Source of the DNA: Streptomyces sp. SID3343
Lineage (GTDB): Bacteria > Actinomycetota > Actinomycetes > Streptomycetales > Streptomycetaceae
NCBI RefSeq assembly: GCF_009865215.1
Contig: NZ_WWJX01000911.1
Location: 1-33,542, forward strand
Direction: 5' to 3'
Length of the DNA stretch: 33,542 nt
Each line of letters begins with the position of its first letter. The first letter of the stretch is position 1. Position numbers and translations under genes: made by a program. Positions 25,431-32,983 of this stretch are shown in pieces. The notes under the pieces are model-generated. The model ran no database searches. It worked only from the letters and a program-made list of their open reading frames with translations, and was not told the origin of the DNA.

Positions 25431-25505
25431 ATGCGCATCGGCACGGTCATCGCTAGCGATTTCACGCGAACTCCGGTGTACGACGCTCTGTGGGGCTGGC
25501 CCTAG
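25431..25505 (+). CDS. Possible 24-residue small ORF between E and F
   Basis: ATG 25431 follows AAGGGG at a suitable distance and opens a 24-codon frame to TAG 25503-25505. Codon use is mixed, with A/T-ending codons (GCT, GAT, ACT). It could be a leader peptide or a gene remnant, or mean nothing. The remaining E-F gap holds the E terminator and the conserved leader of F. Confidence 0.2.
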   Translation: MRIGTVIASDFTRTPVYDALWGWP

Positions 25506-25743
25506 CCCACCGCCGACATCAAGGCGGCCTCGACGGACGAGGCACAGATCGTGAGCGGTACGGCTCGGAGCGGATCCCGCTTCGAGCCGGCCGCGTTGCA
25601 CGCACCGAGGAACGCCTGCCACCGGCAACGAACGCACCATGTACGGCAGCTCCTCGCACCCGGTTGTCGGACCCGTCGACGCGAACCAGCGCCGGAGGTC
25701 CCGACTCATGCACAACCGACCAACGAGAGAGGTAATCACCGTC

Positions 25744-26223
25744 ATGTCTCGTACCAAGCTCGCCGCGTCGGCCGCGGCCGTCGCGGCCGCCGGCCTCGTC
25801 GGCGCGATCGCGTTCAGTGGGCCGGCATCCGCCGGTACCAACGGGTCTGCCACCTACACCTGCAGCACCAACCAGGTCCCGCCGGTGTCCTACCCCGCGT
25901 CGGTCGCGGTCGCCACGCCCAGTGGCACCCCCACCGCCGCCAAGCTCACCCTCTCCACCGGGCTCGCCGCGCCGATCGACATCGCCCAGGACACCTTGAC
26001 CACCACGGTCACGACGTCCGCGGGCACCTTCACCGGTACCAAGAACCCGGAGATGTACGCGGGCGACCCGATCATCCTGGGTGCGCTCTCGTTCTCCGGG
26101 ACCTCGGTCTCCTCTGCCACCCTGAGTACCGGAAGCGCGAAGCTGACGATCTTCATCGCCGGTCCGAACGTGACCGTCACCTGCGCCGGCTCCAGCCCCA
26201 GCGGCACGATCACCTGGCCGTAA
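25744..26223 (+). CDS. Gene F: small secreted single-domain protein, paralogue of E
   Basis: The 159-residue product has a signal peptide 1-30 (GPASA), then a Ser/Thr-rich beta domain bracketed by Cys40 (YTC) and Cys147 (VTC). The G-T-K-N-P-E-M-Y motif aligns with gene E, and the preceding D-T-L-T-T-T-V-T-T-S-A-G-T-F strand is almost the same in both. The start ATG 25744 follows GAGAGG, and the leader-to-start sequence closely copies that of E. An in-frame ATG at 25639 starts MYGSSS. The pair is a local duplication; no catalytic motif is seen. Confidence 0.82.
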   Translation: MSRTKLAASAAAVAAAGLVGAIAFSGPASAGTNGSATYTCSTNQVPPVSYPASVAVATPSGTPTAAKLTLSTGLAAPIDIAQDTLTTTVTTSAGTFTGTKNPEMYAGDPIILGALSFSGTSVSSATLSTGSAKLTIFIAGPNVTVTCAGSSPSGTITWP

Positions 26224-26278
26224 GGCCCGCGCTTCCGCGGTGACGACACGAACCGAGGTCGTCCACCGGCGGGGGCAG

Positions 26279-26315
26279 GTCGCCGACCGGGGGCTTGACG
26301 ACCCCGGTCGGCGAC
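26279..26315 (+). terminator. Terminator of gene F
   Basis: Perfect 14-bp stem GTCGCCGACCGGGG (26279-26292) / 26302-26315 with a 9-base loop, 56 bp after the stop of gene F. Confidence 0.8.
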
Positions 26316-27011
26316 TCGTACCGGACAACAGTGCAGGCACGACGATCCTCGCCACTCTCGACTCGTTGGGGGCGGCGGGGATTTCGGCTGTGCGGCGGGT
26401 GAATCGCGGCCGGTCGACGGGGAATCGCCCCGGCCGGCCGCCGGGGTTTTCGGTTTCCTTCCCGCACCGGACGAAATCGGTCCTCGACGTGTCCGATCGG
26501 CCTCCTGGACGCCCGCCGGGTCGCCGATCCGAGTGCCGCCGAGCCGGAGCGAAACTCGGTCGTCTCGCCTCTTCATTCGAGCGATATCGTGCGGCGGTAA
26601 AAGTGCCCGCCAGGTGGGTATCACCTTCCTCTGCGGGTCGGGGTACCCCTTTTCGATCGGGGTGTCGACCTCGATTGCCGAGCGTGCTGCCCGGCGCGGA
26701 ATGCAGCCCGAGGATATCGACACGTGTCGGCCGTCGGTGCGGTCGAATTCCGATTCCCCGGTGGCCTGCCCGATTCGCCGTGAGCGGGATTTCTTTCCAC
26801 GAATGCCGATGGGCCTCGGTCGATCGGATTCCGGCTCGCTTCTTTCGGTGCACCGTATGAAGCAGCGCGTGACGTGCTCCCCGGATCCGGCTCCGAAAGG
26901 ACGTCGCTCACCTCGGTCGCGGGAATCGGTGCACGGTACCGGGAATCCGGCGACACGGATTTTCGCGAGCCGGGAATCGGGATACCGAATCGGGATGCCG
27001 AAAGGAAGCAG
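26316..27011. other. Long intergenic stretch between convergent genes F and G
   Basis: About 700 bp without a credible gene: open frames here have poor composition, no ribosome site and no family features. It holds one GACACGTGTC palindrome (26719-26728) and several GGGAATC units (26921, 26941, 26972) with related GAATCGGGA/GATTCC forms. Base composition is less GC-rich than the flanking genes. It may be decayed coding DNA or an untranslated transcript; nothing decisive is seen. Confidence 0.5.
26719..26728. promoter_or_regulatory. GACACGTGTC palindrome, copy 2
   Basis: Perfect 10-base palindrome in the F/G intergenic stretch, identical to copies at 24511 and 28414. It lies far from any start codon, so a promoter role is not obvious here. 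Confidence 0.3.
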
Positions 27012-27046
27012 CGAGCCCGCTCCGGCGCGGGGCCGAAGCGGGCTCG
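27012..27046 (-). terminator. Terminator of gene G
   Basis: Stem CGAGCCCGCT (27012-27021) / AGCGGGCTCG (27037-27046). On the minus strand the hairpin is followed by CTGCTTCCTTTC. It lies 19 bp after the stop of gene G. Confidence 0.8.
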
Positions 27047-27064
27047 AAGAAACCTGCGGGTGGG

Positions 27065-28195
27065 CTACTTGACCGTGATGCCGGCCATGCCGAGCTTGTC
27101 GAACTTGAAGCTCGTGTCGATCTCGACCGCGGTGATGCCGGTGGTCTTCTTGCTCGTGACGAGGATCCACGACGAGAACTTGCCGTGCTTGTCGGTCCAC
27201 GCGACGCCGAAGTTGAAGGTCGGGTTCGCGCCCTGGACGCCGGCGAGGGCGATCAGGGTGTTCGGGGTGAAGTTCTCACCCGAGACCTTCACGAACGTCC
27301 ACGGGCGGACCGTGCTCTTGCTGAGGGTGACCTTGCGCTGGGCGACCGGGACGTCGACCTTCTTGACGGTCAGCGGCGTGGACGCGGTCCGGGTGCCGTC
27401 GGTGACCTGGACGCTGTACGAGCCGTCCGCGGTGCCCGCGGCCACCGTGACGGTACCGGAGAGGGCGCCGCCCGCGGCGATGCTCAGCGTGTTCGCGGAC
27501 AGGCCCGCCGGGTTGCACGCGGTGCCGTCGACGGCGCACAGGGACGGGGTCGCGGTGGCGCCCGGCGTCCAGTTGGTGCCGGCGAGGGTGGTCTCCTTGC
27601 CGGCCTCGACCGAACCCGGCGACGCGCTCAGGGTCGCGGTCTCGGGCGAGTTCTCCACCGCGATGCCCGCGGCGACGCCGGAGCCCGAGGTGACCGTGCA
27701 CGGGGTCTCGAAGTTGCCGTACGGCGTGACCGTCGCGGTCGTGGTCTTGGTGGGCGTCAGCTCCACGGTCCCGTCGGCCGTCGCCGGGACCTGGAACCTC
27801 ACCGAGAACGGCGGGCTTTGGATCGGGACGTTGGCGGGGATGTCGATCGTGGTCTGCGGCCCGGCGAGGGTGACCTTGCCGGTGGCGCCGCCCGACAGGT
27901 CGAAGTCGATCGACGGCGTCATCTTGATGCCGCTCAGCGGGGCCGGGCTGGTGGCCGGGCTCGCGCCGAGGGTGATCTTGAGATCGACCGTCTCGCCCGG
28001 CTTGGCCGTCGTGGGGCCGTCGACGGTCACCGACATCGGTCCGGACTTGTCACCCTGGCCCAACGGCAGCGAACACGTGACGTTCGGCGTCACGGTCCCG
28101 GCGAGCGCGGCGGGTGCGGCGGCGGCGAGGAGGCCGGTGATCGCGAGGGTGCCCGCGCCGACGCCGGCGACCAGGCGCATGGTGTGCTTGTTCAT
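27065..28195 (-). CDS. Gene G: short secreted Ig/TIG protein lacking the WxL-like domain
   Basis: The 376-residue protein has a signal peptide 1-32 (APAALA) and a type-2 N-terminal domain (GTVTPNVTC, Cys41; later ETPCTVTS). It has one Ig-like domain with LCAVDGTAC and a diverged TIG-like C-terminal domain (STVRPWTFVKVSGENFTPNT) ending KLGMAGITVK. Like C, it stops without a G-W-x-L domain. ATG 28195 is preceded by AAAGGGAG; longer upstream frames run through the promoter and are rejected. The promoter with its operator-like palindrome is about 100-160 bp upstream. Confidence 0.86.
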   Translation of the reverse strand: MNKHTMRLVAGVGAGTLAITGLLAAAAPAALAGTVTPNVTCSLPLGQGDKSGPMSVTVDGPTTAKPGETVDLKITLGASPATSPAPLSGIKMTPSIDFDLSGGATGKVTLAGPQTTIDIPANVPIQSPPFSVRFQVPATADGTVELTPTKTTTATVTPYGNFETPCTVTSGSGVAAGIAVENSPETATLSASPGSVEAGKETTLAGTNWTPGATATPSLCAVDGTACNPAGLSANTLSIAAGGALSGTVTVAAGTADGSYSVQVTDGTRTASTPLTVKKVDVPVAQRKVTLSKSTVRPWTFVKVSGENFTPNTLIALAGVQGANPTFNFGVAWTDKHGKFSSWILVTSKKTTGITAVEIDTSFKFDKLGMAGITVK

Positions 28196-28293
28196 GAGGG
28201 TGTTGCTCCCTTTCCTGCGTTCCTTGCCGGGGCGGGAGGTCGGTACAGGACACACCTCGCCCGCGACATGGGGGCGGATACGCATGGCATATG

Positions 28294-28353
28294 TGGAACG
28301 TGTTACAGAAGTGGGGCGGGTCACATTGATGCGCCTTCGTCCTGTGAAGTCAA
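28294..28353 (-). promoter_or_regulatory. Promoter and operator-like palindrome of gene G
   Basis: On the minus strand: TTGACT (28353-28348), 17 bp, ATCAAT (28330-28325), 17 bp, TGTAACACGTTCCA (28307-28294). It is one mismatch from a perfect TGGAAC-N2-GTTCCA palindrome and identical to the site of gene I. Confidence 0.75.
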
Positions 28354-28413
28354 GAGGCGTGAACTGCCCAAGTGACCGGCGGGTAGGTCGGCCGCAGGGC
28401 GCTGACCTGCATT

Positions 28414-28423
28414 GACACGTGTC
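28414..28423. promoter_or_regulatory. GACACGTGTC palindrome, copy 3 (upstream of G)
   Basis: Perfect 10-base palindrome 61 bp upstream of the -35 of gene G. Copy 1 sits similarly, about 25 bp upstream of the -35 of gene D, so both are in an activator-type position. Confidence 0.45.
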
Positions 28424-28506
28424 GCCGGACAAAGCGAGAACACGTTCCAGTTGTGATCATGACGTGTCCGCTCGGGGGCCCGGCGGATTCGGGGGCATAC
28501 GACGAA

Positions 28507-28548
28507 CGGGGCGCCCCCGCCACCTCGAAAGGTGGCGGGAACGCCCCG
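28507..28548 (-). terminator. Terminator of gene H
   Basis: Outer arms CGGGGCG/CGCCCCG (28507-28513, 28542-28548) and an inner perfect 10-bp stem CCCGCCACCT/AGGTGGCGGG with a 4-base loop. It starts 19 bp after the stop of gene H. Confidence 0.88.
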
Positions 28549-28566
28549 CGCAGGGCTGATGCGCCG

Positions 28567-30939
28567 TCAGGAGACGGTGAGCGTCAGGGTTCCCGTGTAC
28601 GTTCCGGCGGCCTGGTACGCCGGGATCGCGAGCGACAGGCCCGCGTCCGCGGTGAACACGCCACCGGTCTTGTGCGCCGGGTCGGTGGAACCCGCCGCGC
28701 TGCACAGCAGTCCGCCGTTGACCGTACCCGCGGAGCCGGTCACGACCGCGCTCGACGAGTTCGGATCGGTCACGGTGCACTTGGGCGTCCAGGACAGCGC
28801 GGACGCCGGCAGCGTCCCGCCCTCCGCCGACTTGAACTCGGAGACCGAACCGGTGAGTTCCCAGCCGAGGGTGCCCTTGCGGGCGTCGGTGACGGTGACC
28901 GGGGCGAGCGATCCGGCCATCGCCTGGTCCTGGTCCGAGAACGGCACGTCGGACAGGACGACCCCGCCGGCCGCCTGGGTGATGGACAGGGTGCCCGGCT
29001 CTCCGCCGGGACCGCCGCCACCTTCCAGGACGAACGCCGCGAGCGCCTGCTTGGTCGGGTCGTTCTTCTCGGCCGCCCGGATCTGGGTCGTACCGGGCTT
29101 GACCACCGTCAGGTCGGCGGCGATCGCACCATCCGGCCCGGCGGTGACCTCGACCTTGTCACCGGTCGCGGCCAGGTTGGCGTCCAGGGATTCCACCACG
29201 ACGATCGCACCAGGGGTGAAGTTCTTGCCCGACACCTTCGCCACGGTTCCCGAGGGACCGTGATCCGGGGTCACCGCGATCTCGCGCGGTAGGACGACCG
29301 CCTTGGTCACCTGGAGCGGGGTCTTCGCCGATGTGACGCCGACGGTGACCTTCACCAGGTAGTTCCCGGCCGGGACGTCCCGGCCGAGCGTGGCCTGAGC
29401 GGTGAGTGTGCCGCCTTCGGCCACCGAACCGCCGACGCCGGTGAACGCCGTGCCGGAGCAGGCCGATCCGTCCGCCTGGCACAGTTGCAGCTTCGGCGAG
29501 CCCTGACCGGTGGGCCAGTTGTTCCCGGTCAACTGCACCGGGTCGCCCGGCTCGACCAGGCTTTGCAGGGCGATCACGTCGGCGGGCACGGGCTCACCGA
29601 CGTTGATCGCGTGCGAGACCGCCGGATTGCCGGTGGGAACACCGCTGGTGGTCTCGGCGAGGATCTTCATGCCGTAGCCGGCGGGCGCGAACTCGATCCG
29701 ACCCGCCTTCGAGATCTTGAAGGTCCCCCGCATGTCGCTGACCTGGAGCGGCTTGTTGGGCCCGGTATACGGGTTCTTCTTGGGGCCGGTGACCTTGACC
29801 TCGCCCGTCTGGGCGCCGGTGACCTTGACCGTGCCGTTGGGGACCACCTCGTCCTTGGGCACGAGCACCCAGTCGGACGGGGTGCGCGGGTACTGGAGCC
29901 ACTTCCACTCGACGGTGACCTCGTCGCCGATCGCGTAGTAGTCCTTCTGCGGCGTCACGGACAACGCCACTTCGGGTTCCCACAGGAAGGCGCCACCGTT
30001 GAGCGGCTTCGGGGTGTAGCGCACCTGGTACTTGACCGGTTCGGAGACCTGCGGCGCGTCGTGTCGCACCGAGACGGTCTCGGTCGCGGTCGCGCCCCCC
30101 GAGGTGATCTCGACCCGGTACAGCGCGTCCGGAGTGCCCGCCGCGACCTTCACCGCGCCCTTGAGCTTCCCGTCGGCGTCGACGGTGAGGGTGGAGCCCG
30201 ACGCCTTCCCGGGATCGCACGCGTTGCCGTCCTGGTCGCACAGGGCGACCGAGGGTGCGGTCGCCGAGGCGGGCCAGTTCGCGCCGGTCACGTCGATGCT
30301 CGCGCCCGGGCGGACGGTGACCCGCGAGAACACCGCGGACGGCGGCGCGACCGCGCCGTCGACCTTGAGCGTCGTGGACACACCCGGTGTGCCGTTGGGC
30401 GCGCACGGGGTGTCCCACGAACCGAACATGGACGCGGTGCTGGTGTAACCCCCGGGCGCGAGGCTGATGTCGCCCGGTTTGGTGATCTTCAGCTTGCCGG
30501 TCATCGCCGACAGCCAAAGCTTCTCGCCGCCGGGAGTCCGGGCGTTCTTCTTGGGGCCCTCCATGGCGATCTCGCCGCCCTGGGCGCCGGACACGGTGAC
30601 CTTGCCGTGCGGCTGCACGGCGTCCGCGTCGACCGTGACGGACGACGGATTCTTCGCCGCGTCCTTCCAGGTCCAGGTCACGGTGACCTCGTCGCCCACG
30701 TTGTACTTCGGCTTGACCGGATCGACCGTGAGGTCGACCTGGGCGTCGAAGTCGAACGGGCCGCCACCGATGCTCGGCGGTACACAGTGCACGTTGTATG
30801 TCACAGGAGCCGCGTTGGCGCTCTGTGCCCCCGCGCCCACACTCGCGACGCCGGCCACGAGGGCCGTACCGAGTGCGGCGGCGATCCGCTTGTTGCGGAG
30901 ATTAGGCCCAGTACTTTCCCTGGTTCTCGGTCTGAGCAT
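28567..30939 (-). CDS. Gene H: large secreted surface protein with duplicated N-terminal domain and WxL-like C-terminus
   Basis: The largest member, 790 residues. A signal peptide 1-43 (AQSANA) precedes a type-1 N-terminal domain (PVTYNVHC, Cys52; closing DTPC) and an Ig-like domain with LCDQDGNAC. A second type-1 domain follows (VKYQVRYTPKPL...YYAIGDEVTVEWKW), in which the first Cys is Tyr and the closing Cys is lost. Then come an Ig-like domain with LCQADGSAC, a TIG-like domain (VTPDHGPSGTVAKVSGKNF), a Gly/Pro linker and a Cys-containing WxL-like domain (D-A-R-K-G-T-L-G-W-E-L-T-G, Trp693; SWTPKC, LLCSA) ending YTGTLTLTVS. ATG 30939 follows GAGGAGGGA. The frame continues upstream to 31215 but that part overlaps the promoter. 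Confidence 0.88.
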   Translation of the reverse strand: MLRPRTRESTGPNLRNKRIAAALGTALVAGVASVGAGAQSANAAPVTYNVHCVPPSIGGGPFDFDAQVDLTVDPVKPKYNVGDEVTVTWTWKDAAKNPSSVTVDADAVQPHGKVTVSGAQGGEIAMEGPKKNARTPGGEKLWLSAMTGKLKITKPGDISLAPGGYTSTASMFGSWDTPCAPNGTPGVSTTLKVDGAVAPPSAVFSRVTVRPGASIDVTGANWPASATAPSVALCDQDGNACDPGKASGSTLTVDADGKLKGAVKVAAGTPDALYRVEITSGGATATETVSVRHDAPQVSEPVKYQVRYTPKPLNGGAFLWEPEVALSVTPQKDYYAIGDEVTVEWKWLQYPRTPSDWVLVPKDEVVPNGTVKVTGAQTGEVKVTGPKKNPYTGPNKPLQVSDMRGTFKISKAGRIEFAPAGYGMKILAETTSGVPTGNPAVSHAINVGEPVPADVIALQSLVEPGDPVQLTGNNWPTGQGSPKLQLCQADGSACSGTAFTGVGGSVAEGGTLTAQATLGRDVPAGNYLVKVTVGVTSAKTPLQVTKAVVLPREIAVTPDHGPSGTVAKVSGKNFTPGAIVVVESLDANLAATGDKVEVTAGPDGAIAADLTVVKPGTTQIRAAEKNDPTKQALAAFVLEGGGGPGGEPGTLSITQAAGGVVLSDVPFSDQDQAMAGSLAPVTVTDARKGTLGWELTGSVSEFKSAEGGTLPASALSWTPKCTVTDPNSSSAVVTGSAGTVNGGLLCSAAGSTDPAHKTGGVFTADAGLSLAIPAYQAAGTYTGTLTLTVS

Positions 30940-31132
30940 GTGGTGCTGTCCCTCCTCGGGATGCCTGCCTGGCCCGCCGGGGGAGCGGGCAGTCGAACAC
31001 CACACCGGGACCGGTCCGCCGCCGGCCGAACGACCCGCGCGACGTGCGGCGGTCGATGCGGTGCCGCGCGCCGATCCGACATCGGCGGATGACGCCCGAC
31101 CCCGCCGGTGCCGCCTGTCGAATCCCTGATGG

Positions 31133-31191
31133 TGAAACCTGTTCCAGAAAACAGCGCCTCCCATTGAGCCCGGGGGCGTTTGCGAAGTCAA
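31133..31191 (-). promoter_or_regulatory. Promoter and operator-like palindrome of gene H
   Basis: On the minus strand: TTGACT (31191-31186), 17 bp, CTCAAT (31168-31163), 16 bp, TGGAACAGGTTTCA (31146-31133). The leader to ATG 30939 would be about 215 nt. Confidence 0.72.
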
Positions 31192-31263
31192 CAGCGGAAC
31201 GCGATTCGGCGGCAACGATTCGTAGGCGGCGCGGCGTTGGGTGGGTGCGACCCGGGCAGGTCG

Positions 31264-31319
31264 AAAAAACGGCGACGGGGCGCCGACCGCAGAGTGAGGG
31301 AATGCGGAGGACGCCCCGT
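31264..31319 (-). terminator. Intrinsic terminator of gene I
   Basis: Outer arms 31275-31282 / 31312-31319 (ACGGGGCG/CGCCCCGT) and inner CCGCA/TGCGG (31287-31291, 31303-31307), followed on the minus strand by six T residues (31269-31264). It is the most classical rho-independent terminator in the window. Confidence 0.9.
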
Positions 31320-31344
31320 GCCTGGAACCTTGTTCGCCTACCCG

Positions 31345-32667
31345 TCAGGAAATCGACAAGGTCAGCGTCGCGCTGTAGTCACCGGCGCTCTGGTAGGCCG
31401 GGACCTTCAGGTCGATGTCGGCATCCGCGGCGAACGAACCACCGGTGCCCGTGGCGGTCTGCGGCACCGAGGCGAGCGTCGCGCCGGAACCGATGGTGCC
31501 CTCGCTGCCCGCGACGGGCGCGCCCTTGGACTTCTCGTCGGCCTTGGCGGCCTTCGGCTTCCAGGTGAAGTTGTCGGCGGGGATGGTGCCGCCGGCGTCG
31601 GAGGTGAAGTCGGTGACCGAGCCGGTCAGCGTCCAGCCGGCGCTGCCGCCGCGCAGGTCCTTGACGGTGACGGTGTTGAGCTTGCCCGTCATGGTCTGGT
31701 CGTCGGCGCTCACGCCGACCTCGGAGAGCTGAATGCCGCTTGCCGCCTGGGAGATGCTCAGCGAGCCCGCGGTGATCGTGCCGTCGACCTTTTGGGTCAG
31801 GTCGCCGGGCTGCGTCGGCACGTCCTTCTTGCGGACGGTGATCTGCGCCTGGCCCGAGCCGCCCGCGCTGTCCGAGACGGCGAGGGTGTGCGCGCCGTTG
31901 GCGACGTTGTCGGCGAGCTTGACGTTGCCGGTCAGGTTGCCGGAGGCGTTCACGGTGAGGGTCGAGGCGGCGATGCCGGCCGCGTCGCCGTCGAGCGTGG
32001 CGGTGACGTCACCGGGCGCGAACTTCGAACCGGTCAGCGCGACTTCGGCGCCCGGCTCGACCGCGGCCGTGGGCCCGTTCAGGACCGGCTTGTCGGCGGC
32101 GCCGACCTTGAGGGTGAGCGCGGGGGCGACCGCGGTGACCGGGTTGCACTTGGTCTCGGCGTCGAAGCCGAACGCCTTGGTGAAGGTCGAGTACAGACCG
32201 GGCGTGAGCGTGACGTCGCCGGCCTGGGTCAGCTTGACCTTGCCGGTCATGTCGGTGAGCTTGAGCTCCTGACCCGGACCGGTCTCGGGGTTGATCCGCT
32301 GACCCTCGACCGGAACGTCACCGGTGGCCGCGCCACCCAGGGTGAGTACGCCCTTGGGCAGCGTCGAGTCCTTGTCGACCTTGCCGACGACGGGGATCTC
32401 CGGCGGAGCCTTGGGGTAGGCCTTCCACGCCCAGGTGACCGAGACCTCCTCGCCGACGTCGTAGCGCGCCTTGACCGGCGTCACCGAGACGTCGATCTTC
32501 AGGTTGCCGTCCGGGATGACCAGATCCTTGACGATCTGGTTCACGCAATGCGACGTGTAGTCCACCTCGGCCGCGTTGGCGGTCGGCGCGAGCGCGACCA
32601 TGCCGACCGTACCGGCGAGCGTCACGACACCGAGCGACGCGGCGAGCTGCTTGTTTACCTTGAACAT
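31345..32667 (-). CDS. Gene I: compact secreted surface protein with WxL-like C-terminal domain
   Basis: The 440-residue protein has a signal peptide 1-32 (APTANA) and a type-1 N-terminal domain (AEVDYTSHC, Cys41; ETKC) close to A and B in motifs (YDVGEEVSVTWAWK, ELKLTDMTGKVKLT). A reduced Ig-like domain (about 195-275, VALTGSKFAPGDVTATLDGD) lacks the C-x(6)-C loop, and there is no TIG-like domain. The WxL-like domain (K-D-L-R-G-G-S-A-G-W-T-L-T-G, Trp345) without internal Cys ends YSATLTLSIS. ATG 32667 follows AAAGGGA. It has its own promoter and terminator. Confidence 0.88.
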   Translation of the reverse strand: MFKVNKQLAASLGVVTLAGTVGMVALAPTANAAEVDYTSHCVNQIVKDLVIPDGNLKIDVSVTPVKARYDVGEEVSVTWAWKAYPKAPPEIPVVGKVDKDSTLPKGVLTLGGAATGDVPVEGQRINPETGPGQELKLTDMTGKVKLTQAGDVTLTPGLYSTFTKAFGFDAETKCNPVTAVAPALTLKVGAADKPVLNGPTAAVEPGAEVALTGSKFAPGDVTATLDGDAAGIAASTLTVNASGNLTGNVKLADNVANGAHTLAVSDSAGGSGQAQITVRKKDVPTQPGDLTQKVDGTITAGSLSISQAASGIQLSEVGVSADDQTMTGKLNTVTVKDLRGGSAGWTLTGSVTDFTSDAGGTIPADNFTWKPKAAKADEKSKGAPVAGSEGTIGSGATLASVPQTATGTGGSFAADADIDLKVPAYQSAGDYSATLTLSIS

Positions 32668-32849
32668 GCGGTGCTGTTCCCTTTCTCGGATACTGCACTG
32701 CCGTCGCCGGGGAGGGCGGGGCAGGAGGGACACCACATCGAGGGACCGTGCGCGGAAGGACCGATCACGCCCACGCCGTGCGGGGCCCCGATGCCTCTTG
32801 CGCGGCCGTGCGGGTGCCGCCGTCGTCGCGTACGGTCCCGCAGGGTCGG

Positions 32850-32908
32850 TGGAACGTGTTACAGAAATTGTGCTTACTCATTGCGCGCCGGCAAGATCAC
32901 AAAGTCAA
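32850..32908 (-). promoter_or_regulatory. Promoter and operator-like palindrome of gene I
   Basis: On the minus strand: TTGACT (32908-32903), 17 bp, CGCAAT (32885-32880), 16 bp, TGTAACACGTTCCA (32863-32850), the same 14-mer as upstream of G. The leader to ATG 32667 would be about 205 nt. Confidence 0.75.
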
Positions 32909-32931
32909 GGGATCCGGCCCGAAAACCGGAA

Positions 32932-32966
32932 GGACGCCCTCCCCATGTGAAGGCGGAAGGGCGTCC
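32932..32966 (-). terminator. Terminator of gene J
   Basis: Stem GGACGCCCT (32932-32940) / AGGGCGTCC (32958-32966), 17-base loop. On the minus strand it is followed by TTCCGGTTTTC. It starts 17 bp after the stop of gene J. Confidence 0.82.
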
Positions 32967-32983
32967 CGGATGCTGACGGTGAC

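Noticed and set aside
26240..26860. 206-codon plus-strand frame in the F/G gap
   Set aside because: Arg/Pro/Ser-rich with no ribosome site or recognisable domain, and its start overlaps the F terminator.
28294..28307. TGKAACACGTTCCA as a LexA/SOS box
   Set aside because: The actinobacterial SOS box has GAAC and GTTC separated by 4 bp; here the half-sites are 2 bp apart, and the genes are surface proteins.
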